Shown here: positions 8,249-15,987 of the stretch, one piece after another
Layout of the letters: the number at the start of each line of letters is the position of its first letter
Position numbering within the stretch: the stretch's first letter is position 1
Assembly: GCA_022791685.1 (NCBI GenBank)
Contig: JAAVZO010000001.1
Location: forward strand, 156,527-220,526
Length of the DNA: 64,000 nucleotides
DNA from: Clostridiales bacterium
Lineage (GTDB): Bacteria > Bacillota > Clostridia > Oscillospirales > CAG-272
Direction: 5' to 3'
Translations under genes and position numbers: made by a program
The notes under the pieces: model-generated
Databases searched by the model: none
Seen by the model: the letters and a program-made list of their open reading frames with translations, nothing else
What the model was told of the DNA's origin: nothing

Positions 8249-9750
8249 TTGATTGTACTGATCACCATCCTATCAAGTGAAGCCTCACCGTACATCATAA
8301 GCTCATCGCCATTCATCTCAGCATCAAATGAACCAAACATTCTTCCCTCTCCGTCGAATATTTCAATTCCATATCTGTCCGCAATTACGATAATATTCAC
8401 ACGTCCATTGTCAATACACAATGGCATTGATCTTCCGGAAACAGAAACCATACCTCCAGCAGCGTCAAGCTTGATATCATTTCCGCAAAGCTTGATATTC
8501 ACGCTTTCATTAAAGCTTGACAGACTCAATTCGAGCTTACACGGAGTCGAAGTATTGAGCTTTACGCCTTGCGACGGCATAGCTTCGTATACCTCTTTTT
8601 CATTAAAAGCAGCATTCACCTCACGTGCAGGCAAAATTCGCAAGCTTCCATTTGACAGCGACATTTCACACGGAACGCTCATCTCACAATTAAAGCGCTT
8701 TGACGGTATTCCTGTAAACTGATTCCAGCTAAAGCGAATACGACGTTCGCCAGAGTGCAGGCTCTGTGCAGCATATGCCTTGACAAAACCAAATTTTGAC
8801 GGCTGAGAGAAATTATAAAATCCATGTTCAATATCAAAATCACCGACAATGCAGCAATCATGCGCACCCGTCAATACCCATTTGCGCGTTCCATCGCTGT
8901 CGGTGAGCGGATAAAAGTCCGGACACTCGTTATCACCCGGAAGGCTAAGTGTCTGCAATAATTTCCAGTCAATCAAATTCTCACTCGTAAGCAGCGCATA
9001 TTCGTCGCCTTCAAGGTATAGCGCCATTATGTATACACCAGACTCTGGGTCACGGATCACCTTCGGATCACGGTTCTCTCCCTTGATATGTGGCACTATT
9101 GGATTGCCTGCATATTTGTGGAATGTCTTCGCGCCATCGGTACTGTATGCGAGACACTGTGTAAATTTTACCCCCGCGTTCAATTCTCGATTATTTCCAG
9201 CTGCGGTATAATACAGCAGCAATGTGTCATGCTCATTTTCCTTAAGTCCAAGCAGATTGTCGCTGTCAATAATCGCGCTGCCTGAGTACATATCTCCAAG
9301 CTCGTCTGGGTAAAGCACGTCTCCAAGCTCAGTCCAATTTATAAGGTCCTCGCTTACCGCGTGTCCCCAGTGCATATTTCCCCAATCACATCCGAGTGGA
9401 TTGTGTTGGAAGAACATATGATATTTTCCCTCATAGAAAACCATTCCGTTCGGGTCGTTGAGCCAACCCTGTTCAGCTGAAAAATGCAGCATGGGTCGAA
9501 CCGACTCGCTCGGGAATTCCGGCTTTTTCGCACTAAATCCAAAGCTCTTGCCTGATTCATGCGATACGGTCATATCAATACCGTAATATGGTGATAAATC
9601 ATAATAGAATACACTTTCAGCAGCTGCAAAATCGACTCGTGCATTGAGGTCGATAATAAAGCGCTCACCATCATATAAGCGGACCTTTGTTACAGGCGCT
9701 GCCTTAGATACCGGTACAAGTAAGTAACGGGTAGAATCAGATATAAACAT
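8245..9750 (-). CDS. Glycoside hydrolase family 32 (sucrose/fructan hydrolase)
   Basis: 501 residues with no signal peptide, so probably cytoplasmic. A GH32 five-bladed propeller begins near residue 85. The nucleophile motif WLNDPNG, the transition-state stabiliser motif RDPKV and the acid/base motif ECPDF are all present, so it should be active on beta-fructofuranosides such as sucrose, sucrose 6-phosphate or short fructans. A C-terminal beta-sandwich follows. The start at 9750 is chosen because GGAGGAAAC lies 5 nt upstream; an upstream in-frame start at 9765 would overlap that site. It is second of three genes after the acetyltransferase (20-bp gap) and overlaps the isomerase. No sugar permease is in the operon. 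Confidence 0.93.
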   Translation of the reverse strand: MFISDSTRYLLVPVSKAAPVTKVRLYDGERFIIDLNARVDFAAAESVFYYDLSPYYGIDMTVSHESGKSFGFSAKKPEFPSESVRPMLHFSAEQGWLNDPNGMVFYEGKYHMFFQHNPLGCDWGNMHWGHAVSEDLINWTELGDVLYPDELGDMYSGSAIIDSDNLLGLKENEHDTLLLYYTAAGNNRELNAGVKFTQCLAYSTDGAKTFHKYAGNPIVPHIKGENRDPKVIRDPESGVYIMALYLEGDEYALLTSENLIDWKLLQTLSLPGDNECPDFYPLTDSDGTRKWVLTGAHDCCIVGDFDIEHGFYNFSQPSKFGFVKAYAAQSLHSGERRIRFSWNQFTGIPSKRFNCEMSVPCEMSLSNGSLRILPAREVNAAFNEKEVYEAMPSQGVKLNTSTPCKLELSLSSFNESVNIKLCGNDIKLDAAGGMVSVSGRSMPLCIDNGRVNIIVIADRYGIEIFDGEGRMFGSFDAEMNGDELMMYGEASLDRMVISTIK

Positions 9751-9769
9751 AATTGTTTCCTCCAAAAAA

Positions 9770-10315
9770 TTATAGTATTTTAATCATAAAATATTCTTTC
9801 AGCATAGTACCATCTCGAAGCCGTATTGCATTCGGCTTCTCTGCAACTATACGAAAGCCCATTTTTTCATATAAATGTTTCGCACGCTCGTTGCCTTCAA
9901 TAAATTCAAGCTCAAGCTGCGTGGCTCCATATTGCTTAGCAATTTCAATCATTTCATTAAACATAGCCGTACCGATACCGAGATTCCAATACTCGTGTTT
10001 CAGCGCAATTGCAACTGAAGCGCGATGTGCAACCTTCATTCGCTTCTTAAAGCTGAGCTGGCAGTTGCCGGCAATTTTACCGCAAATCTCGCATACGATC
10101 ATTATGTTATACGGAGAATCATTCAGTCCCTGCAAATACTTAGCTTCCTGCTCAGGTGTTTCGGTACACTCCTCCGGGTAGCGCAAAATGAAATCGGTTT
10201 CGCCAGCTATAGTTTTAAGATAATCCATCATCTCAGTCGCATCTTTTGAATCTGGAGCACGAAATATCGCGCTTCTTCCGTTTTTAAGAGTCATGATCTT
10301 TGTTTGGTATAGCAT
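9770..10315 (-). CDS. GNAT family N-acetyltransferase
   Basis: 181 residues with the GNAT fold: the acetyl-CoA loop is in EYWNLGIGTAMFNEMIE, followed by NERAKHLYEKMGF, the typical C-terminal part. Members acetylate amines of small molecules or proteins; RimI/RimJ- and RimL-like proteins are the nearest in style. It is the first gene of the operon with GH32 and the isomerase, but nothing links its chemistry to sugar use. The substrate is unknown. Confidence 0.85.
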   Translation of the reverse strand: MLYQTKIMTLKNGRSAIFRAPDSKDATEMMDYLKTIAGETDFILRYPEECTETPEQEAKYLQGLNDSPYNIMIVCEICGKIAGNCQLSFKKRMKVAHRASVAIALKHEYWNLGIGTAMFNEMIEIAKQYGATQLELEFIEGNERAKHLYEKMGFRIVAEKPNAIRLRDGTMLKEYFMIKIL

Positions 10316-10368
10316 AATTGTTCCCCCTTATATTCCATAAATTGATTGATGCAATTTTCGTCGTTTTA

Positions 10369-10377
10369 TGTTATAAT
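10369..10377 (+). promoter_or_regulatory. Extended -10 promoter of the small membrane protein
   Basis: TG-T-TATAAT at 10369-10377, about 45 bp before the ATG at 10422. No convincing -35 at the right distance. Confidence 0.5.
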
Positions 10378-10421
10378 ATATACAACACAATATATAAAAT
10401 AGTCGAAAGGAATATAACATA

Positions 10422-10682
10422 ATGAAAAAATTGACAATTTACAAGAAATTTCGCCAACATCACTTTGCACGCGGCGCATTTATGATACTGCGCTGCGGAC
10501 TGCCAATAATTGCCGCTGAACTGATATTCATCGCCATTAGCCTATCAATGATGACAAGCTACGATATTACACGGCTTTGCGAATACATACACTCGATTAT
10601 CGAGCATATCATAATGTCGCTTACGCTCATTGTTGGTGGTGCGTTGTTGTTCGACCTCGCATGGCACGAACATCATGACTGA
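10422..10682 (+). CDS. Small two-helix membrane protein
   Basis: 86 residues, basic N-terminus (MKKLTIYKKFRQHH), then two hydrophobic segments at about 19-46 and 58-80, ending in WHEHHD. GAAAGGA lies 9 nt before the ATG and an extended -10 lies upstream, so it is probably a real gene although I recognise no family. Its last ten bases overlap the end of the helicase gene on the other strand. Its function is unknown. Confidence 0.6.
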   Translation: MKKLTIYKKFRQHHFARGAFMILRCGLPIIAAELIFIAISLSMMTSYDITRLCEYIHSIIEHIIMSLTLIVGGALLFDLAWHEHHD

Positions 10683-13006
10683 TATTCAGCCAGCATTTCT
10701 GGAAGTCTCCTCATAATCTCGTCAGTGCGCAGCTTATCCGCCGCATACTGACGACGTAACAGCTCAGCTGGTATATAGTCGTCGTACTTCTCAAAAACTG
10801 GCATTTCATTTATATTCACAAGCTTCGATTTGTCTATCCCCTCCTTTTCAGCTATATCACAAAGTCCCTTGATGAAGGTATAGTCGTTTCCATTCTCCAT
10901 CTTGAACATCATGTAATAGCAGCCGTCAAATTCAAGATTCGTCAGCTTGAAGCGTCCGGAATTGTGCGTGATAAACTTGCGCAGCGTTCTGAATGAGCGC
11001 GTACCGAGCCACGGGAACAGACACCACGTGTACCCGCCGAGTGATACCAACGAATGATTCAGCATACCGGTATTGCGTACAAGATTGCGCACAACTTCAA
11101 GTCTATGACGAGCATTCGGCTTAAGATATGGATATACCGTATCTTCTTCAAGCACCTTGCGCATACGCTGCAATATCTTCGTGTGAATCTCGCCATAATC
11201 ACCAGGCCATGATACCTCCATCTTACCCTTAACTGCCTTGACATATATCAGTTTGCGGGCAATGTCGAGCTCCTCGACCTCCCACACTCGTCCGGCAAGT
11301 GCAAAACGGTCGCCGACCGGCGGCGGAGTGGTTATTGTTCCGATCTCATCAGATTCGCAGCGCACCGTATAATCTTCGCTGTCCTTGAATACCGCGTAGA
11401 ACTTAAAGCTGTTGACCAAGCGCTCGCCTTTGAGTCCAACGATGAGTCCCTTTTCCTCAGTCATTTCGAGAAAATCATTTTGCAGCATACCTAAAAGCAG
11501 CGTCTTATAATCTTCCTTTGTGATCTGCTTGAATGGCGGCAGCGACATAATACGCTCAGCCAGCCGCTTCGGAGTCAGTTCGCCGGATGAAGCTACCGTA
11601 CTGAGCGTCTGCTGAAACGCAAGGCTGAACGGCATTGTTTTGACCATAGGCGGCTCAATGAATTTTTCCTCAATATACAGCTGCACAATTGCGATAGCCC
11701 TAAGAAAGCTCCATGGGATAAGCTGCGGCAAGGGGGCGTTCGGCAGTGGATTTTCCTCACGGAATACCATCATCATTTCAGGCGGAGTCCCTCTCCGTCC
11801 AGAACGTCCGAGCCGCTGCAAAAAGCTCGACACTGAGTTCGGCGCGTCGTTCTGCACTATACGCTCGAGCCGTCCGATATCGATTCCAAGCTCCATTGTG
11901 ACTGTCGCGCAGACTACGCACTTCTGCTCGTCGTCCTTCATTCGCGATTCCGCCTCTTCGCGTATCGACGCTGAGAGGTTGCCGTGATGTATCAAAAAGT
12001 TATCCGGCTCGTTTCGATTATCGGCTATCTGACGCAGCGTAGCAGTGATGTACTCGGTTTCTTCACGCGAATTTGAAAAAACTATCGCCTTCTTGTTTCG
12101 CACGCAGTCGTACATATACTCATACCCTGGGTCGATTTCGACCTTGCCGTGCGAGGTTTGGTCAAGGGGCTGCTCGACAGGCGGCATATCCTTATCTTCG
12201 GCTTCAGCTTTAGCCGAATCGGTAGTCTCAGCAGAATCAAACATTGCTGCCGATTCACCGCCATTTGCAAAATCATGGCTCTGGTCGAAATCCTCTCCCT
12301 GAATAAAGAAATGCTCCATACCGATACGCCATTTCGTATTGCCTTCATTTATCGTTGGAGTGATCGTTTCAACACCAGTGCCGCCTCCGAGCCAGTCCGC
12401 CGCCAGCTGCGCGTCACCGATGGTCGCCGACAATCCGATACGGCGCGGGATATGCCCGATAATTCTTGCAAGCCGCACTAACTGGCATATTATCTGATTA
12501 CCACGGTCAGTGCCAGTCAGTGTGTGGATCTCGTCTATGACGATAAATCGCAGGTCTCCGAACAATCTTACGAGGTCATTCGAGCGATTCATAAGCAGAC
12601 TTTCGAGCGATTCGGGCGTTATCTGCAATATTCCCTGCGGATTTTTCAAAAGCTTAGCCTTATGCGACTGCGCAACATCGCCGTGCCAGTGGAACACAGG
12701 AATGCCAGATAGGTCGAGTAGTTCGTCAAGACGCAAAAACTGGTCGTTTATCAGGCTTTTGAGCGGCGCAATGTATAGAGCGCCGACGCTGTTCGGCATA
12801 TTTTCACTCATAAGTGAAATAATCGGAAAGAACGCCGCTTCGGTCTTGCCTGACGCGGTAGACGAGGTGATGAGCAGATTTTTGTTTGTCTCAAATATCA
12901 CGCGCGCCGCCGCGAGCTGGACCGCACGCAGATCCTGCCAGCCGTTATTATATATAAAATCCTGTATGAACGGCGAAAATCGGTAGAATATTTCGTTATC
13001 TGTCAT
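10673..13006 (-). CDS. Lhr/BrxHI-like superfamily 2 DEAD/DEAH helicase
   Basis: 777 residues. Motifs in order: Q-like LRAVQ (27-31), motif I TASGKTE (50-56), DEIH (158-161), SATIG (193-197) and motif VI QRLGRSGRRG (397-406), as in the Lhr group of ATP-dependent DNA helicases. BrxHI of type 2 BREX belongs to the same group. An acidic low-complexity insert occupies about 240-290 between the two RecA lobes. The C-terminal 370 residues include a winged-helix-like region typical of Lhr-type proteins. The ATG at 13006 has AAAGG upstream. The gene lies on the same strand as the TerB_N and DUF2791 genes but is separated from them by a divergent PadR/DUF2812 pair. I infer that it works with those two proteins in DNA processing or defence; this is not shown. 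Confidence 0.88.
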   Translation of the reverse strand: MTDNEIFYRFSPFIQDFIYNNGWQDLRAVQLAAARVIFETNKNLLITSSTASGKTEAAFFPIISLMSENMPNSVGALYIAPLKSLINDQFLRLDELLDLSGIPVFHWHGDVAQSHKAKLLKNPQGILQITPESLESLLMNRSNDLVRLFGDLRFIVIDEIHTLTGTDRGNQIICQLVRLARIIGHIPRRIGLSATIGDAQLAADWLGGGTGVETITPTINEGNTKWRIGMEHFFIQGEDFDQSHDFANGGESAAMFDSAETTDSAKAEAEDKDMPPVEQPLDQTSHGKVEIDPGYEYMYDCVRNKKAIVFSNSREETEYITATLRQIADNRNEPDNFLIHHGNLSASIREEAESRMKDDEQKCVVCATVTMELGIDIGRLERIVQNDAPNSVSSFLQRLGRSGRRGTPPEMMMVFREENPLPNAPLPQLIPWSFLRAIAIVQLYIEEKFIEPPMVKTMPFSLAFQQTLSTVASSGELTPKRLAERIMSLPPFKQITKEDYKTLLLGMLQNDFLEMTEEKGLIVGLKGERLVNSFKFYAVFKDSEDYTVRCESDEIGTITTPPPVGDRFALAGRVWEVEELDIARKLIYVKAVKGKMEVSWPGDYGEIHTKILQRMRKVLEEDTVYPYLKPNARHRLEVVRNLVRNTGMLNHSLVSLGGYTWCLFPWLGTRSFRTLRKFITHNSGRFKLTNLEFDGCYYMMFKMENGNDYTFIKGLCDIAEKEGIDKSKLVNINEMPVFEKYDDYIPAELLRRQYAADKLRTDEIMRRLPEMLAEYQS

Positions 13007-13033
13007 ATTCTCGAACCTTTCTAATAGACTATT

Positions 13034-13052
13034 AGACGGAATTTTCCCGTCT
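13034..13052 (+). other. Terminator-like hairpin in the helicase/padR intergenic region
   Basis: AGACGG / CCGTCT with a 7-nt loop, followed on the plus strand by TTTTTATTTT. It looks like a plus-strand terminator, yet no plus-strand gene ends here. In the minus direction it would lie in the helicase leader. It may be a leftover of a rearrangement. Confidence 0.4.
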
Positions 13053-13067
13053 TTTTTATTTTAGTAC

Positions 13068-13096
13068 TTGACAAACTGCTGAAGCTGTGATATAAT
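13068..13096 (+). promoter_or_regulatory. padR promoter
   Basis: TTGACA (13068-13073), 17 nt, TATAAT (13091-13096), extended -10 TGA. Confidence 0.85.
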
Positions 13097-13109
13097 TATA
13101 TCGTTATCC

Positions 13110-13132
13110 GATATATCGACGCACGATATATC
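13110..13132. promoter_or_regulatory. Palindromic operator before padR
   Basis: Perfect inverted repeat GATATATCG-acgca-CGATATATC, just downstream of the predicted transcription start and 21 bp before the PadR start codon. PadR repressors usually bind such AT-rich dyads in their own promoters, so autoregulation is likely. Confidence 0.65.
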
Positions 13133-13153
13133 ATAATATATGGAGGTATATAT

Positions 13154-13477
13154 ATGCCAACACAGGCGCTAACTGAAGCGGTATATTACATACTGCTCTC
13201 TCTGCTCGAACCGCTTCATGGGTATGGAATAATGCAGCGGGCAGCGGAACTATCGAATGGACGTGTCAAGCTCGCCGCCGGAACATTGTACGGCGCGCTT
13301 ACAACTCTGCTCGAAAAGGGGTATATATCGTCGGTCGATGAAGACCCTTCGAACCGTCAGAAACGATATATTATCACAAACACCGGACGAGAAGTACTGA
13401 AAAACGAGCTCGCACGACTTCACGAATTGGTAAAAAACGGCGATATGCTGCTGAATGATGAAGGGAATGATTCATAA
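13154..13477 (+). CDS. PadR family transcriptional regulator
   Basis: 107 residues of a compact PadR winged helix: LTEAVYYILLSLLEPLHGYGIMQ, the GTLYGALTTLLEKGYI recognition and wing region, and RYIITNTGREVLKNE. PadR proteins repress by binding promoter palindromes and are released by small ligands. GGAGG precedes the ATG. The stop overlaps the start of the DUF2812 gene (TAATG), the usual PadR-DUF2812 pairing in Firmicutes. A palindrome lies in the promoter. The gene is divergent from the helicase and may also influence it; this is inference. Confidence 0.92.
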   Translation: MPTQALTEAVYYILLSLLEPLHGYGIMQRAAELSNGRVKLAAGTLYGALTTLLEKGYISSVDEDPSNRQKRYIITNTGREVLKNELARLHELVKNGDMLLNDEGNDS

Positions 13478-14022
13478 TGCTGAAATGTATACGCAAATTC
13501 TTTTTTGTGTGGGATTTCGAAAAAGAGGAAAAATGGCTGAATGAAATGGCAGCTCAGGGACTCGCGCTGCATAGTATAGGATTCGGCAAATATTATTTTG
13601 AGGAATGCACACCGGGCGAGTACGAGATCCGACTTGAGCTGCTCAAAAATCTGCCGTCGCATCCGCAAAGCGAAAGCTACCTAAAATTTCTGGAAAGCAC
13701 CGGAGTAGAGCACGTCGGGTCATACATGCGCTGGGTATATCTGAGACGCAGAACAGCGAATGATGGAGAATTCAATCTATTCTCTGACCTCGATTCGCGT
13801 ATTTCTCATGTCAATCGCATACTCACTATGGTGTGTATAATCTTTATTTCTGAGCTAATGGTATTTGTCAGCAATTTAGGAATGGCTATAATGCACAACC
13901 GTATGATAAATTATGTTGTTACCGGAATAATTTTAGCCTGCGTATCGCTGCTGGGATATGCTACATTTCGGTTGTGGAGAATACGCAAAAGATTAAAGCA
14001 GGACCGTCAAATACACGAGTGA
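13477..14022 (+). CDS. DUF2812 membrane protein
   Basis: 181 residues. The N-terminal half is soluble and begins with the typical DUF2812 pattern FFFVWDFEKEEKWLNEMAAQG. The C-terminal half has two membrane segments (about 108-130 and 142-163) and a basic tail. DUF2812 proteins are commonly encoded next to PadR regulators; their role is not established, though a sensor or effector role at the membrane is assumed. It overlaps padR by one base and shares the terminator with the convergent acetyltransferase. Confidence 0.85.
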   Translation: MLKCIRKFFFVWDFEKEEKWLNEMAAQGLALHSIGFGKYYFEECTPGEYEIRLELLKNLPSHPQSESYLKFLESTGVEHVGSYMRWVYLRRRTANDGEFNLFSDLDSRISHVNRILTMVCIIFISELMVFVSNLGMAIMHNRMINYVVTGIILACVSLLGYATFRLWRIRKRLKQDRQIHE

Positions 14023-14034
14023 ATATTTCTGTGA

Positions 14035-14060
14035 GCAGTGAGCGATAAATCGCTCACTGC
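14035..14060. terminator. Bidirectional terminator
   Basis: Perfect 12-bp stem GCAGTGAGCGAT / ATCGCTCACTGC with a 2-nt loop, then TTTTATTT. It serves the convergent DUF2812 and acetyltransferase genes. Confidence 0.88.
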
Positions 14061-14062
14061 TT

Positions 14063-14590
14063 TTATTTGAGCCGTTTTGTAAGATATATAATTAAATCGT
14101 CGTCAAGCGGATAATTCTGATATGGCACTGCTCGAGAATTTCCGTACCATGCGCCGCTTCCGTCAGGGATATACCCGCGCTTGACATACATACGCTGAGC
14201 GCTGCCATAGCCCGGGTGAAGCCCAACTCCAAGATACACCGTGTCGGCGAGTTTTGAGGCTATCGACTCTGCAATATCCATCAATTTTGAGCCTATACCA
14301 AGACAGCGGCATTTCTCGATTACGCCAAAATCTACCAACTCGCACCATCCACGACCACTGAACGGTGTGTTCGGCGGGTCAAAGTATACACTGATATACC
14401 CGACAACTTCGCCCTTGTACTCTGCTGCAAGAACATTACATTTACCGTCAGCACGGTCGACTATGCGTTTGTTGTGCTTATCAGTCGTATCCGACCAGCC
14501 CTGCGCGACCTCTTTTGCAGCAAGCGGTGCAATATCGACAACCTCTAAGCTGCGGATGATAAAATCCGGCGAGCTGTAGTATACGGTCAT
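14063..14590 (-). CDS. GNAT family N-acetyltransferase, coupled to the DUF2791 ATPase
   Basis: 175 residues. The acetyl-CoA binding segment is VIEKCRCLGIGSKLMDIAE, followed by LGVGLHPGYGSAQRMYVKRGYIPDG, a GNAT end region. The start overlaps the stop of the ATPase gene by four bases (ATGA), so it is translated with the TerB_N/DUF2791 operon. Whether it modifies a component of that system or is a passenger is not evident from sequence. No toxin-antitoxin partner (DUF1778-type) is seen. Confidence 0.85.
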   Translation of the reverse strand: MTVYYSSPDFIIRSLEVVDIAPLAAKEVAQGWSDTTDKHNKRIVDRADGKCNVLAAEYKGEVVGYISVYFDPPNTPFSGRGWCELVDFGVIEKCRCLGIGSKLMDIAESIASKLADTVYLGVGLHPGYGSAQRMYVKRGYIPDGSGAWYGNSRAVPYQNYPLDDDLIIYLTKRLK

Positions 14591-15987
14591 ATCTCGATAT
14601 CCTCCATAGTGAAGTCAGTAGTATTGACCCTCGGACGCTCGATTTTCTCATCAGTCATGGGTTCGTCAGCGTCGAGTATTAGATTATCATCATCGTTATC
14701 CCCATGCTTCAGGCTTACAACTCCGCTGCCAACTACCTCAGCAAAGGTTGTGTCTGGATTTTGAAGCAGAATATTCAGTACCGTGATATAGTCGCGGATG
14801 ATCTCACGCGGAGTTATCATTGTATCCGCTCCAGCGCGATCGAGACATATCTTCAAGAACGCTGCCATATCCTCATTTGTAACGCGCGGCTGCCAGTTGT
14901 AATTCTGTGCGTGCAGTCCGGTTATACGAGCGATAAGCGCAAACAGTTCGTCGTCCGAAAGCCTGCGAAGACGTATCACTGGACCGATGAGATTCTTAAA
15001 TCCTGCCTTCTGGAACTGCCCATCTGAAAGTCGGCTGCGCAGCGCCTCATAGCTGAACAGTCCGCGCCGGGTATCTTCAAGAAACTGTGGTGTTCCGCCG
15101 AAAATAAGCGCCAGACCCTCCGCCTTGCCTTGCAGCGTATCATTGAACATCGAGAGCAGCTTTTCATAGTTATTCTCACGCGAAATGCGGTTGACAATTT
15201 TATATAGGTTCACGCATTCGTCGATGAATACGACAAATCCGCGGTAACCGATCTTGCGGAAAAATACCGCCAACAGCTTAATATATTCGTACCAGTTGTC
15301 GTCATCGATAATGCTGCCGATAGTCGAACCTATCGCATTGCGCGCTTCAGTTTTAGTCGAATATTCGCCGCGCAGCCATCGCATACACGCCGATTTTTTA
15401 TCTTCATCACCGGCGATATAAGCTTTGTAGTACGTTGTTATGACCATCGCAAAATCGAATCCGCCGATCTGTGATTCAAGCTCGCGGGTCTGCGCGTAAA
15501 TTTTCGCCGTAAGCTTATTTGTGAATTCCTGCGAACCGACCTCAAGTCCATCAGCTGCAATTGTCGACTGCAAATCAGAGAGCCACTTTGCAATAATTTG
15601 AGCAAGAGCTCCGCCATCCGGCGATGACTTCGACGCAAGATTCTTAATAAGCTCGCGATAAGTCGCAATTCCAGTACCCTTCGCTCCACAAATACGGCGT
15701 TCAGGCGACAAGTCAGCGTCGGCAGTTATAAATCCGCGCTCGAGTGCAAATCCGCGTACAAGCTGGATAAGAAAGCTCTTGCCACTTCCGTACTTACCTA
15801 TGATAAAGCGCATTGAGCCGCCGCCTTCATTGACCGATTCAAGGTCAGACAGCAGCGCTTCGATTTCCTCAGAGCGCCCGATCGCGATATAAGGTGCGCC
15901 CATGCGCGGCACTACTCCGGCGGAAATAGACGAGAGTAGGCTTGAAAGCACACGCTTTGGTATTTTGTTGTGATTTATTTCAGGCAT
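14587..15987 (-). CDS. BREX-type ATP-binding protein (DUF2791, BrxD-like)
   Basis: 466 residues of a P-loop ATPase with Walker A GKYGSGKS (64-71) and Walker B FVVFIDE (251-257), plus the GxxxxYIAIGR lead-in and FGGTPQFLEDTRRG region typical of the DUF2791/BREX ATP-binding family. In type 2 BREX (Pgl) loci the small ATPase BrxD of this family occurs with an Lhr-like helicase, BrxHI. Here it is coupled upstream with the TerB_N gene (13-bp overlap) and downstream with an acetyltransferase (ATGA). No PglX methylase, PglZ phosphatase or PglW/Y is in the window, so this is not a full BREX system. The ATPase class is firm; the biological role is inference. Confidence 0.88.
   Translation of the reverse strand: MPEINHNKIPKRVLSSLLSSISAGVVPRMGAPYIAIGRSEEIEALLSDLESVNEGGGSMRFIIGKYGSGKSFLIQLVRGFALERGFITADADLSPERRICGAKGTGIATYRELIKNLASKSSPDGGALAQIIAKWLSDLQSTIAADGLEVGSQEFTNKLTAKIYAQTRELESQIGGFDFAMVITTYYKAYIAGDEDKKSACMRWLRGEYSTKTEARNAIGSTIGSIIDDDNWYEYIKLLAVFFRKIGYRGFVVFIDECVNLYKIVNRISRENNYEKLLSMFNDTLQGKAEGLALIFGGTPQFLEDTRRGLFSYEALRSRLSDGQFQKAGFKNLIGPVIRLRRLSDDELFALIARITGLHAQNYNWQPRVTNEDMAAFLKICLDRAGADTMITPREIIRDYITVLNILLQNPDTTFAEVVGSGVVSLKHGDNDDDNLILDADEPMTDEKIERPRVNTTDFTMEDIEI

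Noticed and set aside
14063..14590. GNAT toxin of a toxin-antitoxin pair
   Set aside because: No small DUF1778-type antitoxin gene is adjacent, and it is coupled to an ATPase gene instead.
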